In this document: positions 27,593-40,791 of the stretch, one piece after another
How positions within the stretch are numbered: the first letter of the stretch is position 1
Layout of the letters: every line of letters begins with the position of its first letter
NCBI RefSeq assembly: GCF_030813435.1
Contig: NZ_JAUSUG010000025.1
Location: forward strand, 1 to 64,000
Source of the DNA: Evansella vedderi
Lineage (GTDB): Bacteria; Bacillota; Bacilli; Bacillales; Salisediminibacteriaceae
Length of the DNA stretch: 64,000 bases
Direction: 5' to 3'
Notes under the pieces: generated by a model
Told to the model about the DNA's origin: nothing
The model's input: only the letters and a program-made list of their open reading frames with translations
Databases searched by the model: none
Made by a program: the position numbers and the translations under genes

Positions 27593-28702
27593 TTAGCAAT
27601 AACAGCTTTGAATACTTTTTGTTGCACTTTCTGCTTTAATAAATTGAACAACAAGCTCTGTCATTTTTTCAGTGCCGACCTTTTGACCATTTCCTAATAT
27701 GTTTAAATCAGCTGTATGATAGCCTTCGTCAAGAACAGCCTTGACCGCACTTTCCACTAAGTTTGCTTCATTCTCTAAGTGGAAGGAGTGTTTTAGCATT
27801 AGTGCTGCGGATAAAATCATTGCTAGAGGATTGGCAATTCCCTGACCAGCAATATCTGGAGCAGATCCGTGAACTGGTTCATACAGCCCGAAGCTATCTT
27901 CTCGTAAGCTAGCAGAAGGAAGCATTCCAAGGGAACCCGTTAATACAGAGGCTTCATCGCTTAAAATATCTCCAAACATGTTTTCCGTAACCATTACATC
28001 AAATTGAGCAGGGTTAGTGATGAGCTTCATAGCGGCTGCATCCACAAGGACATGTTCAACGGTCACGTCTGGGTATTGTGCTTTTTTCTCTTCTACCACT
28101 TCACGCCATAGCTTACTAGATTCAAGTACATTTGCCTTATCTACAGATGTAAGCTTCTTCCTGCGAAGCTGTGCGCATTGGAATCCTTTATCCACAATAC
28201 GCTCAATTTCTTTACGAGTGTAAGCTAGTGTATCCACCACGGATTGACCATCATTTTGTCTTTCGCTTGGTGTACCAAAATATAGACCTCCAGTGAGCTC
28301 TCTAACAATAAGAAGGTCACTTCCATCCACAACATGTTCCTTTAAAGGAGAAGCGTGGAGCAGGGTAGGGAAGCCTTTAATTGGACGTAGGTTTGCGAAC
28401 AAGCCAAGCTCCTTTCGAATTCCAAGGAGTCCTCGTTCTGGTCTTAAGTGGGAAGGATTGTTATCCCATTTAGGTCCACCAACGGCACCTAACAGTACAG
28501 CATCTGCTTCTTTACATGCTGCTGTCGTTTCATCTGGTAGGGGAGTACCATGCTTATCGATGGCAACTCCTCCAATATCATAGGTGGAAAAGGTGAATGT
28601 ATGATTAAATTCGTCTGCAATGGCGTTTAAAACTTCCTTTGCCGAGTCCATAACTTCGGTACCAATACCATCTCCAGGAAGCAATACTATTTGTTTTTTC
28701 AT
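27593..28702 (-). CDS. leuB: 3-isopropylmalate dehydrogenase
   Basis: An NAD-dependent oxidative decarboxylase forming 2-ketoisocaproate (369 residues). Signatures: VLLPGDGIGTEVM, LLGAVGGPKWDN, IVRELTGGLYFG, the catalytic-region VEHVLVDAAAMKLI, TENMFGDILSDEAS and EPVHGSAPDIAGQGIANP. It lies 14 bases after leuA. The C-terminus ends in SIQSCYC, slightly unusual but within normal family length. Confidence 0.96.
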   Translation of the reverse strand: MKKQIVLLPGDGIGTEVMDSAKEVLNAIADEFNHTFTFSTYDIGGVAIDKHGTPLPDETTAACKEADAVLLGAVGGPKWDNNPSHLRPERGLLGIRKELGLFANLRPIKGFPTLLHASPLKEHVVDGSDLLIVRELTGGLYFGTPSERQNDGQSVVDTLAYTRKEIERIVDKGFQCAQLRRKKLTSVDKANVLESSKLWREVVEEKKAQYPDVTVEHVLVDAAAMKLITNPAQFDVMVTENMFGDILSDEASVLTGSLGMLPSASLREDSFGLYEPVHGSAPDIAGQGIANPLAMILSAALMLKHSFHLENEANLVESAVKAVLDEGYHTADLNILGNGQKVGTEKMTELVVQFIKAESATKSIQSCYC

Positions 28703-28716
28703 GGATGTATCCTCCT

Positions 28717-31312
<2,596 letters not shown>

Positions 31313-31324
31313 TTATTTTATATT

Positions 31325-31468
31325 GAGGCAGGGACAAAAGTATTTTTACTAATAAGAAATCCGAACAAACTAGATGTAGGTGCAATCTACCCGCTTCGTA
31401 AATATACTTCGCTAAGGTAGTGCATTGTTCGTATTTCCGATTAAACACTTTAGTTATGTCCCAGCCTC
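31325..31468. repeat. Family A palindromic element between ilvN and ilvC
   Basis: Arms GAGGCAGGGAC and GTCCCAGCCTC enclose about 120 bp that matches the outer parts of 8892-9133 without the GC-rich cassette. It would form a long imperfect hairpin in the ilv-leu mRNA. Confidence 0.8.
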
Positions 31469-31515
31469 TTTTAAGAAAAGTACCTTCAAAGACCTATCTT
31501 TGAAAAAACATTTTC

Positions 31516-32037
31516 TTATTTTAATAGAGAATAGCTAGTTAACTCTGTTACTTGTGGTTGGTGCCCTCTCAAAAATGCTGTTAAACCAGTGCGGGCAAGT
31601 TCTTTAATACCATAAGGTCGAAGAAGTTCAATAAGTGCTTCTACTTTTTCTGGTTTTCCAGTAACTTGGATTGCCAGGCTGTCTTTACTAACATCAATAA
31701 TAGAAGCTCGGAATGGTTCAATAATGCCTTGAATTTCGCTACGTAGCTGACTAGTGCTAACTACCTTAATAAGAGCTAACTCCCTAGCAACGATTGCTTT
31801 ATCCGTAATATCAGAAACCTTTAGAACATCGATTTGTTTATTTAGTTGCTTTGTAAGCTGTTCTAACTTTTGGTTGTCTTCCACTTCTACAACTAATGTC
31901 ATTCTTGAAATGCCTTCTGATTCTGTTCTTCCTACGGAAATACTTTCAATGTTGTATTGGCGCTTTTGTAATAAACCTGTTACTCGATTTAAAACACCGC
32001 TCCTATTTTGAACAACTGCTGTAATTATTCGTTTCAT
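31516..32037 (-). CDS. ilvN: Acetolactate synthase regulatory subunit
   Basis: The small subunit (173 residues; also called ilvH). An N-terminal ACT domain begins [19 protein letters not shown], and the C-terminal ALS_ss domain contains ELALIKVV and [20 protein letters not shown]. It binds IlvB and gives valine sensitivity. It overlaps ilvB by four bases (ATGA), which couples their [11 protein letters not shown]. Confidence 0.95.
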   Translation of the reverse strand: MKRIITAVVQNRSGVLNRVTGLLQKRQYNIESISVGRTESEGISRMTLVVEVEDNQKLEQLTKQLNKQIDVLKVSDITDKAIVARELALIKVVSTSQLRSEIQGIIEPFRASIIDVSKDSLAIQVTGKPEKVEALIELLRPYGIKELARTGLTAFLRGHQPQVTELTSYSLLK

Positions 32038-33755
32038 GGTTTCACTCCTATCATTTCTTGTATTCCTTTTCCAGGAGCGATCATTGGATACACATTTTCT
32101 TGCTGTAACACTCGGCAGTCGAGAAGGACTGGACCGTTGTAGTCAAAGACCTCTGGAAGAACGTTAATTAATTCTTCCTGTGTTTCTACTTTAATACCTC
32201 GTATATGATAGCTTTCTGCAAGCTTTACGAAATCTGGCTGTACATGTAATAGGGATTCAGAATAGCGTTTTTCATAAAAGGCTTCCTGCCATTGTCTTAC
32301 CATTCCAAGAGCACCATTATTAACAATGATAATTTTGATTGGCAGTCCCCGTTCTTGCAGAACAGAAAGCTCCTGTAATGTCATCTGGAAGCCACCATCT
32401 CCTAATATGGCAACTACTGTTTCGTTTGGTTTTGCTAATTGAGCACCAATGGCAGCAGGGAATCCGAATCCCATGGTTCCTAATCCACCTGATGTTACCC
32501 AGCGGTTAGGTTTATCAAAAGTGTAGTATTGAGCTGCCCACATTTGGTGTTGACCAACATCCGTCGTAATAATGGCATCACCATTCGTTACTTTGTGCAA
32601 TGCCTTCATGAGCCATTGTGGTACCATTTCCGTTCTCGGATTGTTATACCAAAGTGGATATTCTTCCTTTAGTTTGTTTATATGAGCCATCCATTTCTCA
32701 TGTTTAGGTGATTCCGTTTTTTGAACTAGAAGCTGAGTCAATGCCTCTTTTGCATCAGCAACAATTGGAATCGTAGTAGATACGTTTTTCCCAATTTCAG
32801 CTGGATCAATATCAATGTGAGCGACTGTTGCATTTGGTGCAAAATGTTCTAGGTTTCCAGTTAAACGGTCATCAAATCTTGCTCCGATATTAATGAGTAA
32901 ATCACAATCGTAAAGTGCCATATTCGCTGTATATGTTCCATGCATCCCTGCCATACCTAAAGCTAACTCGTGATTACCAGGGAAAGCTCCTAGTCCTAGC
33001 AATGTGGTGGCAACAGGCAGATCATGCTTTTCAGCAAAGGCAGTTAGTTCATGAGAGGCTTTCCCATGGAGAACACCTGCTCCAGCAAGTATGACTGGCT
33101 TTTCTGCTTTTGAAATGGAGTCTGCCAGCTTCTTTATTTGCAAAGGATTTGGTTTTGTTGTTGGCTGGTATCCAGGTAAATAGAAATCAGTATCATAGGA
33201 ATCCTCACAAGGGTTAGCGGAAATATCCTTTGGGATATCAACCACTACTGGGCCTGGGCGACCAGTGGATGCAATATGAAAGGCTTCCTTTACAATTCTT
33301 GGTAAATCATCAATGGACTGAACTTGATAATTTTGTTTTGTAATGGGGGTTGTAATCCCAATTATATCTGCCTCTTGAAAGGCATCTGTTCCAATAACCC
33401 CTCTGGCAACTTGGCCGGTAAAGACAACGAGGGGTAAAGAATCCATCATTGCATCTGTAATTCCAGTAATAAGGTTTGTTGCTCCTGGACCACTAGTTGC
33501 AAGAACAACCCCAGGTTTTCCTGAAACTCTAGCATATCCTTCCGCCGCATGAATGGAACCTTGTTCGTGTCTTGTAAGAATATGCTGAAACGATCCTTTA
33601 GACCTGTATAAGGCGTCATAAATAGGTAATACAGCTCCTCCAGGGTATCCGAATATCATTTCAACTTCCTCTTCAATTAATGCTTCCACAAGAAGATCTG
33701 CACCAGTTTTTGGTTTCGTGCCGGGCTCTATTGCCGGCTTTGCTTCTGCCTTCAC
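32034..33755 (-). CDS. ilvB: Acetolactate synthase catalytic subunit
   Basis: A thiamine-diphosphate enzyme (573 residues) for the first common step of branched-chain synthesis. Signatures: [16 protein letters not shown], the catalytic Glu in [24 protein letters not shown], and the TPP motif [15 protein letters not shown] with [13 protein letters not shown]. It starts with GTG at 33755 behind GGAGGGATTATAAG. It is the first gene after the T-box leader, so its expression should respond to uncharged tRNA. Confidence 0.97.
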   Translation of the reverse strand: MKAEAKPAIEPGTKPKTGADLLVEALIEEEVEMIFGYPGGAVLPIYDALYRSKGSFQHILTRHEQGSIHAAEGYARVSGKPGVVLATSGPGATNLITGITDAMMDSLPLVVFTGQVARGVIGTDAFQEADIIGITTPITKQNYQVQSIDDLPRIVKEAFHIASTGRPGPVVVDIPKDISANPCEDSYDTDFYLPGYQPTTKPNPLQIKKLADSISKAEKPVILAGAGVLHGKASHELTAFAEKHDLPVATTLLGLGAFPGNHELALGMAGMHGTYTANMALYDCDLLINIGARFDDRLTGNLEHFAPNATVAHIDIDPAEIGKNVSTTIPIVADAKEALTQLLVQKTESPKHEKWMAHINKLKEEYPLWYNNPRTEMVPQWLMKALHKVTNGDAIITTDVGQHQMWAAQYYTFDKPNRWVTSGGLGTMGFGFPAAIGAQLAKPNETVVAILGDGGFQMTLQELSVLQERGLPIKIIIVNNGALGMVRQWQEAFYEKRYSESLLHVQPDFVKLAESYHIRGIKVETQEELINVLPEVFDYNGPVLLDCRVLQQENVYPMIAPGKGIQEMIGVKP

Positions 33756-33824
33756 CTTATAATCCCTCCTAGGTAAAAATGTTTATTTTTGGTATTCATG
33801 AATGTTTAAGATTAGAATTTTAAA

Positions 33825-34120
33825 AATAAAAAGGCCTGATCTTCCCAAATAAACCACATGAGTATGCAGTTTATCGGGGAGAAAAGACCTTTCCTTTTCT
33901 CGGTACCACCCGAATTTACAACACTCTTACGAATGCTGCCTCATGAAGCAAACGAAGCTTGCTTCTTTTGATAACAGGTGCTGTATGCACCCGTTTAAGC
34001 CTACTTAGTTGAACTGTTCAGCTTAACACTCAGGGATGATGTCAGAGCAAGTTGTATTTCCGGGCTTCCAGCAACCCCGGCTCTCTGTGAATACAAATTC
34101 TTGATCCTTTATTCCCGTCA
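33825..34120 (-). promoter_or_regulatory. T-box riboswitch upstream of ilvB, probably tRNA-Leu
   Basis: On the minus strand, Stem I features (GATGACGGG near the start, CAGAGAG, GGTTGCTGGAA) are followed by a candidate specifier triplet CTC (Leu) at 34047-34045. The T-box GGGTGGTACCGAG is at about 33911-33899. It lies next to a large terminator stem (33893-33829) ending in T-rich DNA. Uncharged leucyl-tRNA would favour the antiterminator. It sits between ilvD and ilvB, inside the gene cluster. Confidence 0.9.
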
Positions 34121-34135
34121 TCGATTTTGTCATTA

Positions 34136-35803
34136 TTAAATTTTCATTACTCCACCTGTATTAGCTGAGGTTACAAGCTTAGAGTACCTTGCTAGGTAAC
34201 CTGTTTTTATTTTTGGTTCTGGTTTCACCCAATGGCTCTTACGTTCTTCTAGCACTTCATCATCCACAAGAAGCTCGATAGAACGAGTTTCTAAGTCGAT
34301 AAGAATCGGGTCTCCATTTTGAACGAAGGCAATTGGTCCACCTTCTGCTGCTTCAGGAGAGATATGGCCGATGGATATTCCCCTGCTAGCACCGGAGAAG
34401 CGTCCATCTGTAATAAGAGCAACTTCCTTATCCAACCCTCTTCCTGCAATGGCAGAGGTGGGTGCAAGCATTTCTGGCATTCCTGGTCCACCTTTAGGTC
34501 CTTCATAGCGAATAACGACAACATGACCTGATTGCACTGTTCCATCGTTAATGCCTGCTTGAGCTTCATCTTGAGATTCAAAAACGATTGCTTCTCCTAG
34601 AAACTTTTTAATGGAAGGATCCACTGCCCCTACTTTAATTACGCCCCCGTTAGGAGCTAAGTTCCCGTGGAGGATGGAGAGTCCACCAACAGGGCTATAA
34701 GGATTATCTTTTGTTCGGATGACTTTCTCCTCTATAATTTTTGCATCTTTCACATTTTCAGAGATTGATTTTCCCGTAACAGTGATTTGATCCTTATGAA
34801 TTAGTCCGTCGATTTTACATAGTTCATTGATAATGGCACTAACTCCACCTGCTAAATGTACGTCGTGCATGGAAAAGTCGGAAGCGGGACTAATTTTTGA
34901 AAGATAGGGAACTTTTTCTGCAATACGATTTATCTCGTGCAGGTCGTATTCAATTCCAGCCTCATGTGCAATAGCTAAAGTATGAAGAACGGTGTTTGTC
35001 GAACCGCCCATTGCCATATCAAGGGCAAATGCATTGTCAAAGGTTTCCTTCGTTAAAATATCCCTTGGCTTTACGTCATTTTTAACTAAATCCATCAAGT
35101 GAAAGGCTGCTTGTCGGATGAGATTATGTCTCTCATCTGATGTGGCTACTATAGTTCCGTTACCAGGGACTGTTAAGCCGAGCATTTCCATAAGTGAGTT
35201 CATGGAGTTTGCTGTAAACATTCCAGAGCAGGATCCACAGGTTGGACATGCGAGAGATTCTAGCTCGATTAATTCTTCCTCTGTCATAGATCCTTGATGA
35301 TAAGATCCAACTCCTTCAAAAACAGATACAAGGGAGAGAGACTTACCACTTTTAGAGAGTCCTGCTTCCATCGGTCCACCTGATACAAAAACGGAAGGGA
35401 CGTTTGTTCTTGCTGCAGCCATTAACATTCCTGGTGTAATTTTGTCGCAGTTTGGAATATAAAATACTCCATCGAACCAGTGGGCATTTATTACCGTTTC
35501 AGCACTATCTGCAATGATTTCACGGCTTGGGAGGGAATAACGCATCCCAATATGCCCCATGGCGATACCATCATCTACACCTATTGTATTAAATTCGAAG
35601 GGAATACCCCCAGCTTCTCGAATAGCTTCTTTCACTACTTCAGCGAAACGATTAAGGTGCATATGTCCTGGGATGATGTCTATATAAGAATTACAAACAC
35701 CGATAAACGGTTTGTTCAAATCTTCCCCTTTAACTCCTGTTGCATGTAATAGACTTCGGTGTGGTGCACGGTCTATCCCTTTTTTGATCATATCGCTGCG
35801 CAT
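34136..35803 (-). CDS. ilvD: Dihydroxy-acid dehydratase
   Basis: An iron-sulfur dehydratase (555 residues) producing 2-keto acids of valine and isoleucine synthesis. Signatures: [38 protein letters not shown] (cluster Cys), [23 protein letters not shown] and [20 protein letters not shown]. It lies 11 bases after ilvE and ends just before the T-box leader. Confidence 0.96.
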   Translation of the reverse strand: MRSDMIKKGIDRAPHRSLLHATGVKGEDLNKPFIGVCNSYIDIIPGHMHLNRFAEVVKEAIREAGGIPFEFNTIGVDDGIAMGHIGMRYSLPSREIIADSAETVINAHWFDGVFYIPNCDKITPGMLMAAARTNVPSVFVSGGPMEAGLSKSGKSLSLVSVFEGVGSYHQGSMTEEELIELESLACPTCGSCSGMFTANSMNSLMEMLGLTVPGNGTIVATSDERHNLIRQAAFHLMDLVKNDVKPRDILTKETFDNAFALDMAMGGSTNTVLHTLAIAHEAGIEYDLHEINRIAEKVPYLSKISPASDFSMHDVHLAGGVSAIINELCKIDGLIHKDQITVTGKSISENVKDAKIIEEKVIRTKDNPYSPVGGLSILHGNLAPNGGVIKVGAVDPSIKKFLGEAIVFESQDEAQAGINDGTVQSGHVVVIRYEGPKGGPGMPEMLAPTSAIAGRGLDKEVALITDGRFSGASRGISIGHISPEAAEGGPIAFVQNGDPILIDLETRSIELLVDDEVLEERKSHWVKPEPKIKTGYLARYSKLVTSANTGGVMKI

Positions 35804-35814
35804 GCAATACCCCC

Positions 35815-36741
35815 TTAACTTACTTCTGCACGTTTTTTAGATGTGGCAGAATCAGCGGATGATGTATAACAATGAACGCCATCTGTTGTAACAATTTTTC
35901 TGAATTCGGAAAGGAGGTGATTCGTAATCTCACCTGGCTTACCGTCGCTAATGGTTCGTTTGTCAACTTCAACTACTGCAATAACTTCAGCAGCTGTTCC
36001 AGTTAAAAATACTTCATCAGCAACATAAACATCATGACGGGTGAAAGGTGTTTCTCTCATTTCATACCCATTTTTTCTTGCTAAATCTATAATCGCATTT
36101 CTTGTAATCCCTTCAAGTGCCCCTAAATATACTGGAGGGGTATAGATCGTACCGTTTTTCACAATAAATATATTGTCTGCGGAGCCTTCCGTAACATAGC
36201 CTTGATCATTTAACATTAATGCTTCATGGGCTCCAGCTTGGTTTGCTTCCAATTTTACGAGAATATTATTTAAATAGTTGAGCGATTTTACTTGAGGGCT
36301 TAATACATCCGGGCGATTCCTCCTACTAGAAACGGAAGCAACTGTTAACCCTCGTTCATATAATTCCTTTGGAAAGAGGGCGAGTTCTTCTGCGATTACA
36401 ATAACACGTGGTTGTAAGCAGTTTGTAGGATCCAAACCTAAATTACCAGGTCCACGTGAGACAACGACACGGATGTAAGCACTATCCAGTTGATTTTTCC
36501 TTACAGTGTCAATAATAATTTGCTGCATTTCCTCCTTCGTGTATGGAATATTCAACATAATGGATTGTGCTGATTCATATAAACGTCTGAGATGATCATC
36601 TAATTTAAAAATATTACCGCTGTAAACTCGAATCCCTTCAAACACCCCGTCTCCATATAAAAAACCATGATCATATACAGAGATGACGGCTTCTTCTTTT
36701 TTAACTAATTTGTCTCCCATAAAAATCCATTGACTGCTCAT
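35815..36741 (-). CDS. ilvE: Branched-chain amino acid aminotransferase
   Basis: A PLP enzyme of fold type IV (308 residues). Family blocks: [19 protein letters not shown], the PLP Lys in [35 protein letters not shown] and [16 protein letters not shown]. It transfers amino groups to the keto acids made by the pathway. It is the promoter-proximal gene of the ilv-leu cluster; the promoter, a CodY site and cre sites lie upstream (36920-37074). Confidence 0.95.
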   Translation of the reverse strand: MSSQWIFMGDKLVKKEEAVISVYDHGFLYGDGVFEGIRVYSGNIFKLDDHLRRLYESAQSIMLNIPYTKEEMQQIIIDTVRKNQLDSAYIRVVVSRGPGNLGLDPTNCLQPRVIVIAEELALFPKELYERGLTVASVSSRRNRPDVLSPQVKSLNYLNNILVKLEANQAGAHEALMLNDQGYVTEGSADNIFIVKNGTIYTPPVYLGALEGITRNAIIDLARKNGYEMRETPFTRHDVYVADEVFLTGTAAEVIAVVEVDKRTISDGKPGEITNHLLSEFRKIVTTDGVHCYTSSADSATSKKRAEVS

Positions 36742-36919
36742 ACGTTACCACTCCTTCCTTTAGAATTTGTTCGCTTTAAAGCGAGAAAGTTACCATGTAA
36801 TAGAATAGCCTAAGGCCATTTTTCTCCAGTCATGAAGTCATGAACATAGGCTTCAATTGCTGTGGAAAATTTTTAAATTTCAAGTTAATTTGAAGGTTTA
36901 AAAAATTAGTATTGTGGTC

Positions 36920-36948
36920 ATGATACATCCATTTTAGAAGGAGGTCAA
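36920..36948 (-). promoter_or_regulatory. Promoter of the ilvE-ilvD(-ilv-leu) operon
   Basis: On the minus strand, TTGACC (36948-36943), a 17-bp spacer, TATCAT (36925-36920). A leader of about 170 bases precedes ilvE; I see no T-box in it. Confidence 0.75.
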
Positions 36949-36961
36949 CACTATAACGTTA

Positions 36962-36976
36962 AATTTTCTGACAGTT
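36962..36976. promoter_or_regulatory. CodY box upstream of ilvE
   Basis: AATTTTCTGACAGTT matches the CodY consensus AATTTTCWGAAAATT at 13 of 15 positions. It lies about 14 bp upstream of the -35, where CodY represses ilv-leu genes in B. subtilis when branched-chain amino acids and GTP are plentiful. Confidence 0.75.
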
Positions 36977-36994
36977 ATGATAATTTCGATTTTT

Positions 36995-37074
36995 AGAAAG
37001 CGTTTACAACCCTATAATGAAAGGGAAATCTATTAAAATGAAATTAAATTGTAAATTTTTTTGAAGCGTTTTCA
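36995..37074. promoter_or_regulatory. Two cre (CcpA) sites upstream of ilvE
   Basis: 36995-37008, read on the minus strand as TGTAAACGCTTTCT, fits the cre consensus TGWAARCGYTWNCW fully. A second site at 37061-37074 (TTGAAGCGTTTTCA) has one mismatch. CcpA activates ilv-leu in B. subtilis, so the arrangement suggests the same carbon-nitrogen link. The rest of the 500-base gap to spoVR is AT-rich with no gene. Confidence 0.7.
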
Positions 37075-37286
37075 GTTGCGGTTAAAAATAGAAATTTGAC
37101 TACTATATAAATAGTAAAACTGTTTATGTTTTCCATATTTAACAACCTATTCATTTATAAGTAACAAAGTTTGCGCAAAAATAGCCAAATTTTAATTTAA
37201 TTTTTACTTAGGGTGAGAGTTTCCTTCATCATCTCATTCGCTTGTTCATAGAATATGTTAATAATGTAAATGGGAGGTTTTTTGGG

Positions 37287-38711
37287 ATGAATACAGAATC
37301 AGATGAGCTTGTGAAAGCCATTGGTGAGATTACGGAAATAGCTGAAGGCTTTGGATTAGATTTTTATCCAATGAGATATGAAATTTGTCCCGCAGATATT
37401 ATTTACACGTTTGGTGCTTACGGAATGCCAACCCGTTTTTCCCATTGGAGTTTCGGAAAACAATTCCATAAAATGAAGCTTCAATACGACTTAGGTTTAA
37501 GTAAAATATACGAGTTAGTTATTAATTCCAATCCATGCTACGCTTTTTTATTAGATACAAACTCCTTGATTCAGAACAAGTTAATCATCGCACACGTACT
37601 TGCTCATTGTGACTTCTTCAAAAACAATGTCCGCTTTTCAAATACACGCAGGGATATGGTGGAAAGTATGACGGCAACAGCGGAACGGATAGCTCATTAT
37701 GAATTAGTTCACGGCAGACAAGAGGTGGAAGAATTTCTTGATGCTGTATTGGCCATTCAAGAACACATTGACCCAAGTTTAGTTCGACCAAAGTTGTCTT
37801 GGTCTATAGAGGATATTTGGCAGGAAGAAGAGGAAGAGGAAGATACGAAAGAATCTCCGTATGATGATCTCTGGTCATTAGATGATAGATCCAATGCCAA
37901 AAAAACTAGATTTACTAGAAAGAAAAAGAAACTTCCTCCGAGCCCTGAAAAAGATATTTTATTATTTATTGAAGAATATAGTAGAGAGTTGGAAGACTGG
38001 CAGCGAGATATCCTTACGATGATGAGAGAAGAAATGCTATATTTTTGGCCGCAGCTAGAAACGAAAATTATGAATGAAGGATGGGCTAGTTATTGGCACC
38101 AACGAATTATCCGGGAAATGGACCTGACATCGGATGAAGCTATTGAATTTGCTAAACTAAATGCAGGAGTTGTTCAGCCCTCCAAAACACAAATTAACCC
38201 TTACTATTTAGGTTTGAAGATCTTTGAAGATATTGAAGAAAGATATAATAACCCAACAGAGGAGATGAAAGAAAGGCAGGGGATTAAACCAAATAGCGGC
38301 CGGGAAAAGATTTTTGAAGTACGTGAAATTGAGTCTGATATATCCTTTATTCGAAACTACTTAACAAAGGATTTAGTTTCACGGGAAGACATGTATTTGT
38401 TCCAGAAAAAAGGCCGTGAATATAAAATCGTAGATAAAGAGTGGGAAAAGGTCCGAGATCAGCTCATTAGCAGCAGAGTGAATGGAGGATTCCCTTACAT
38501 TGTTGTTACAGATGGTGACCATTTAAAAAATGGCGAACTCTATTTAACTCATATGTATGAAGGTATTGAACTAGATACAAAATACCTTGAAAAAACATTA
38601 CCATACATTTATAAGCTGTGGGGAAGATCGGTACACATGGAAACGGTCCTCGCAGATCGGAAAATGGTATTTACGTACGATGGAAGGAAAATTAATAAAA
38701 GGTATGTTTAG
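37287..38711 (+). CDS. spoVR: Stage V sporulation protein R
   Basis: A 474-residue SpoVR family protein, made in the mother cell and needed for spore cortex formation in B. subtilis. Recognisable blocks: [63 protein letters not shown], and [15 protein letters not shown]. An acidic stretch (EEEEEED-like, about residue 190) interrupts the middle. The ATG at 37287 is preferred; a longer frame from 37242 lacks a site. A terminator-like hairpin follows. Confidence 0.95.
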   Translation: MNTESDELVKAIGEITEIAEGFGLDFYPMRYEICPADIIYTFGAYGMPTRFSHWSFGKQFHKMKLQYDLGLSKIYELVINSNPCYAFLLDTNSLIQNKLIIAHVLAHCDFFKNNVRFSNTRRDMVESMTATAERIAHYELVHGRQEVEEFLDAVLAIQEHIDPSLVRPKLSWSIEDIWQEEEEEEDTKESPYDDLWSLDDRSNAKKTRFTRKKKKLPPSPEKDILLFIEEYSRELEDWQRDILTMMREEMLYFWPQLETKIMNEGWASYWHQRIIREMDLTSDEAIEFAKLNAGVVQPSKTQINPYYLGLKIFEDIEERYNNPTEEMKERQGIKPNSGREKIFEVREIESDISFIRNYLTKDLVSREDMYLFQKKGREYKIVDKEWEKVRDQLISSRVNGGFPYIVVTDGDHLKNGELYLTHMYEGIELDTKYLEKTLPYIYKLWGRSVHMETVLADRKMVFTYDGRKINKRYV

Positions 38712-38715
38712 GTTG

Positions 38716-38765
38716 AAGAGGGTGTCTCAAAAGGTATATTTATACCTATCGAGTCACCCTCTTCC
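38716..38765 (+). terminator. Terminator-like hairpin after spoVR
   Basis: GAAGAGGGTG pairs with CACCCTCTTC around a 28-base loop with an inner AGGTATATTTATACCT hairpin; no strong T-run. Confidence 0.6.
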
Positions 38766-38897
38766 AATTTACATAATCAATTTATTTAGAATGTTGGTTT
38801 TCATAAACTACCTTTTGGGTAAATACCATAAAAGGGTGTATATTAAGGAGAAAATGATGGAAACTTTTATATAAAGAGCAGAATAGGACTGGAGGTT

Positions 38898-40271
38898 ATG
38901 CTGTTGAATAGATTGAATGAAGAAGCCCGGGAAAAGTACTTTGACCAGATATTTCAATCACTTAAAAACAAAGAAAAAGATACGTTTTTGGAGCTTTTTC
39001 TAGAATTACATCCTACTGACCAAGTGGAGCTGTTTGAGGCTCTGTATAAGGACAAGCGTCCCATGTTTTATGAATATTTATCTGCTAGTGAATTTGCAGA
39101 AATATTCCAAGGCTTAGATGTGGATGAACAAAAGGAAGTAATTTTAGAATTAGATAAAAGCTATGCTGCTGAAATGTTTAACCATATGCAGTCTGATGAT
39201 ATTGCTGATTTCTTAGGGGAAATTAACGAACCACATGCAAAAGACATCTTAAATGCAATGGATAAAGAGGAAGCAGATGAAGTTATTGAGCTTCTATCCT
39301 ATCCAGAGGAGTCGGCCGGGGCTTTAATGACGAAAGAATTTATTTCCATTAAAGCTACAGATAATGTTTCAAGCGTTATGGAACACTTGAGAAAGGCAGG
39401 TCCAGAAGCGGAGACGGTTTATTATCTTTATGTTGTTGATAATAAAGACAAGCTAGTTGGAGTTGTTTCCTTACGTGATATAATTGTTGCTCCGTTAACG
39501 GAAACTGTGGAAAATTTAATGAGCACACAAGTAGTATCTGTGGAAGCACATACAGATCAGGAAGAAGTGGCTGAGTTAATCAAAGATTATGATTTATTAG
39601 CCGCACCGGTTGTTACAACGACGAATGAGCTCATCGGTATTGTTACTGTTGATGATGTGATGGACGTATTGGAAGAGGAAACAACGGAGGATTTTGATGA
39701 TTTTACTGCTGCAAAAGGGGCAACAGACGTTAATATTAGTTCCTTCTCCGCAGCTAAAAAACGCTCTCCGTGGATTATTATGCTCATGTTCTTCGGTTTA
39801 ATTACAGCCGGAGTTATTGGTCAATTTGAAGAAACCTTGGAGGAAATTGTTATACTTGCGGTATTTATCCCACTAATTATGGACTCAGCTGGTAATACTG
39901 GTACTCAGTCCTTAGCAGTTATGGTCCGTTCTTTAGCAACAGGCTCTTTTGAAAGAAAAGGGCTCGTTCATACTATAAAAAGGGAATTTGGTACAGGGCT
40001 TATGCTCGGGCTAATTTGTGCCATTGTATTAATGATCGTTGTTCCATTCCTTTACCAAAGCTATATGCTAGCGTTTATCGTTGGTATTTCTTTATTCTTG
40101 ACCCTTAGTATCGCTACGATTATTGGTGCTGTAGTACCAGTTATCATTACTAAATTAAAGCTGGACCCAGCGATAGCATCTGGACCATTTATTACAACCG
40201 TTAATGATATCTTAGGTTTGTTAATTTATTTCTCCATCGCTACAGCCTTAATTGATTATTTACCAACTTAA
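38898..40271 (+). CDS. mgtE: Magnesium transporter MgtE
   Basis: A 457-residue Mg2+ channel. The N-domain repeats (about 30-130) include LHPTDQVELFEAL and MQSDDIADFLGEI; a CBS pair follows at about 135-255 (LMTKEFISIKATDNVSSVMEHL, LIGIVTVDDVMDVLEEE). The transmembrane domain has the pore motif MDSAGNTGTQSLAVMVRSLATG and an ending with DPAIASGPFITTVNDILGLLIYF. CBS domains close the pore when Mg2+ is high. ATG 38898 is only 2 nt from GGAGG, so TTG 38904 may be used. No M-box riboswitch was recognised upstream. Confidence 0.95.
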   Translation: MLLNRLNEEAREKYFDQIFQSLKNKEKDTFLELFLELHPTDQVELFEALYKDKRPMFYEYLSASEFAEIFQGLDVDEQKEVILELDKSYAAEMFNHMQSDDIADFLGEINEPHAKDILNAMDKEEADEVIELLSYPEESAGALMTKEFISIKATDNVSSVMEHLRKAGPEAETVYYLYVVDNKDKLVGVVSLRDIIVAPLTETVENLMSTQVVSVEAHTDQEEVAELIKDYDLLAAPVVTTTNELIGIVTVDDVMDVLEEETTEDFDDFTAAKGATDVNISSFSAAKKRSPWIIMLMFFGLITAGVIGQFEETLEEIVILAVFIPLIMDSAGNTGTQSLAVMVRSLATGSFERKGLVHTIKREFGTGLMLGLICAIVLMIVVPFLYQSYMLAFIVGISLFLTLSIATIIGAVVPVIITKLKLDPAIASGPFITTVNDILGLLIYFSIATALIDYLPT

Positions 40272-40315
40272 AAAATTTCATAAGCTAAAGGATTCTAGAT
40301 AGGACAATTTCGTAA

Positions 40316-40343
40316 GGCACCTTCTGTTGAAGGTGTCTCTTTA
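40316..40343 (+). terminator. Terminator of mgtE
   Basis: GGCACCTTC pairs with GAAGGTGTC around TGTT, followed by TCTTTATT. Confidence 0.75.
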
Positions 40344-40381
40344 TTGATATTGTAGGACTGGTGATACATAAACTTGGTTTT

Positions 40382-40413
40382 TAAGTTAAAATAACTTATG
40401 ATTTTTTTATAAT
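40382..40413 (+). promoter_or_regulatory. Promoter with palindromic operator for the P-type ATPase cluster
   Basis: TATAAT at 40408-40413 and a weak -35 (TTAAAA, 40386-40391) overlap a perfect 7+3+7 palindrome, TAAGTTA-AAA-TAACTTA (40382-40398). A dyad on the -35 is the usual position for a repressor or MerR-type activator site. It does not resemble the MntR or Fur boxes elsewhere in the window. Confidence 0.5.
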
Positions 40414-40446
40414 TGGCAATAAATACTAATTGGAAGGGAGTTTATA

Positions 40447-40752
40447 ATGATTTCAACCATAAAAAAAGTCCTCTATATGAACAAAATAAAAAACTTACTT
40501 AAACAGCATCAGATTACTGTCCTTCATTTTATCCCAGGGAGAGTCCGGTTAGCTTCACCTCATTGGAAAGACGAGACGTATATTTTAAGAAGAATTATCG
40601 AAGAATTAAGAAGTGAGGAACGGATTTTTTCTGTTGTATATACGAAGGAAACAGGGAGCTTATTGATTACATATAATAAGGATCCTGTACATAATGAGAA
40701 ACAAATTGAATCGTGGTTTGAGAGATTATCTAATATATTGAGTGGAAATTAG
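40447..40752 (+). CDS. Small HMA-like (H-x-x-PGR) protein 1
   Basis: A 101-residue soluble protein. After a basic start it has LHFIPGRVRLASPHWKD, a beta-alpha-beta-like region and TKETGSLLITYN, the pattern of the CxxC-less heavy-metal-associated domain group (HMA_2-like, my tentative assignment). It shares the H-x-x-P-G-R motif (His27) with three downstream proteins. GAAGGGAG lies before the ATG. It is the first gene of the cluster 40447-44271 and could be a chaperone or regulatory partner of the ATPase (inference). Confidence 0.75.
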   Translation: MISTIKKVLYMNKIKNLLKQHQITVLHFIPGRVRLASPHWKDETYILRRIIEELRSEERIFSVVYTKETGSLLITYNKDPVHNEKQIESWFERLSNILSGN

Positions 40753-40791
40753 GTCAATAGAAATAAATACAGGATGGAGGGAATCCTCTAT

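Noticed and set aside
38712-38897. M-box magnesium riboswitch before mgtE
   Set aside because: The 186-base gap begins with the spoVR hairpin and no M-box core was found; the remaining leader is too short.
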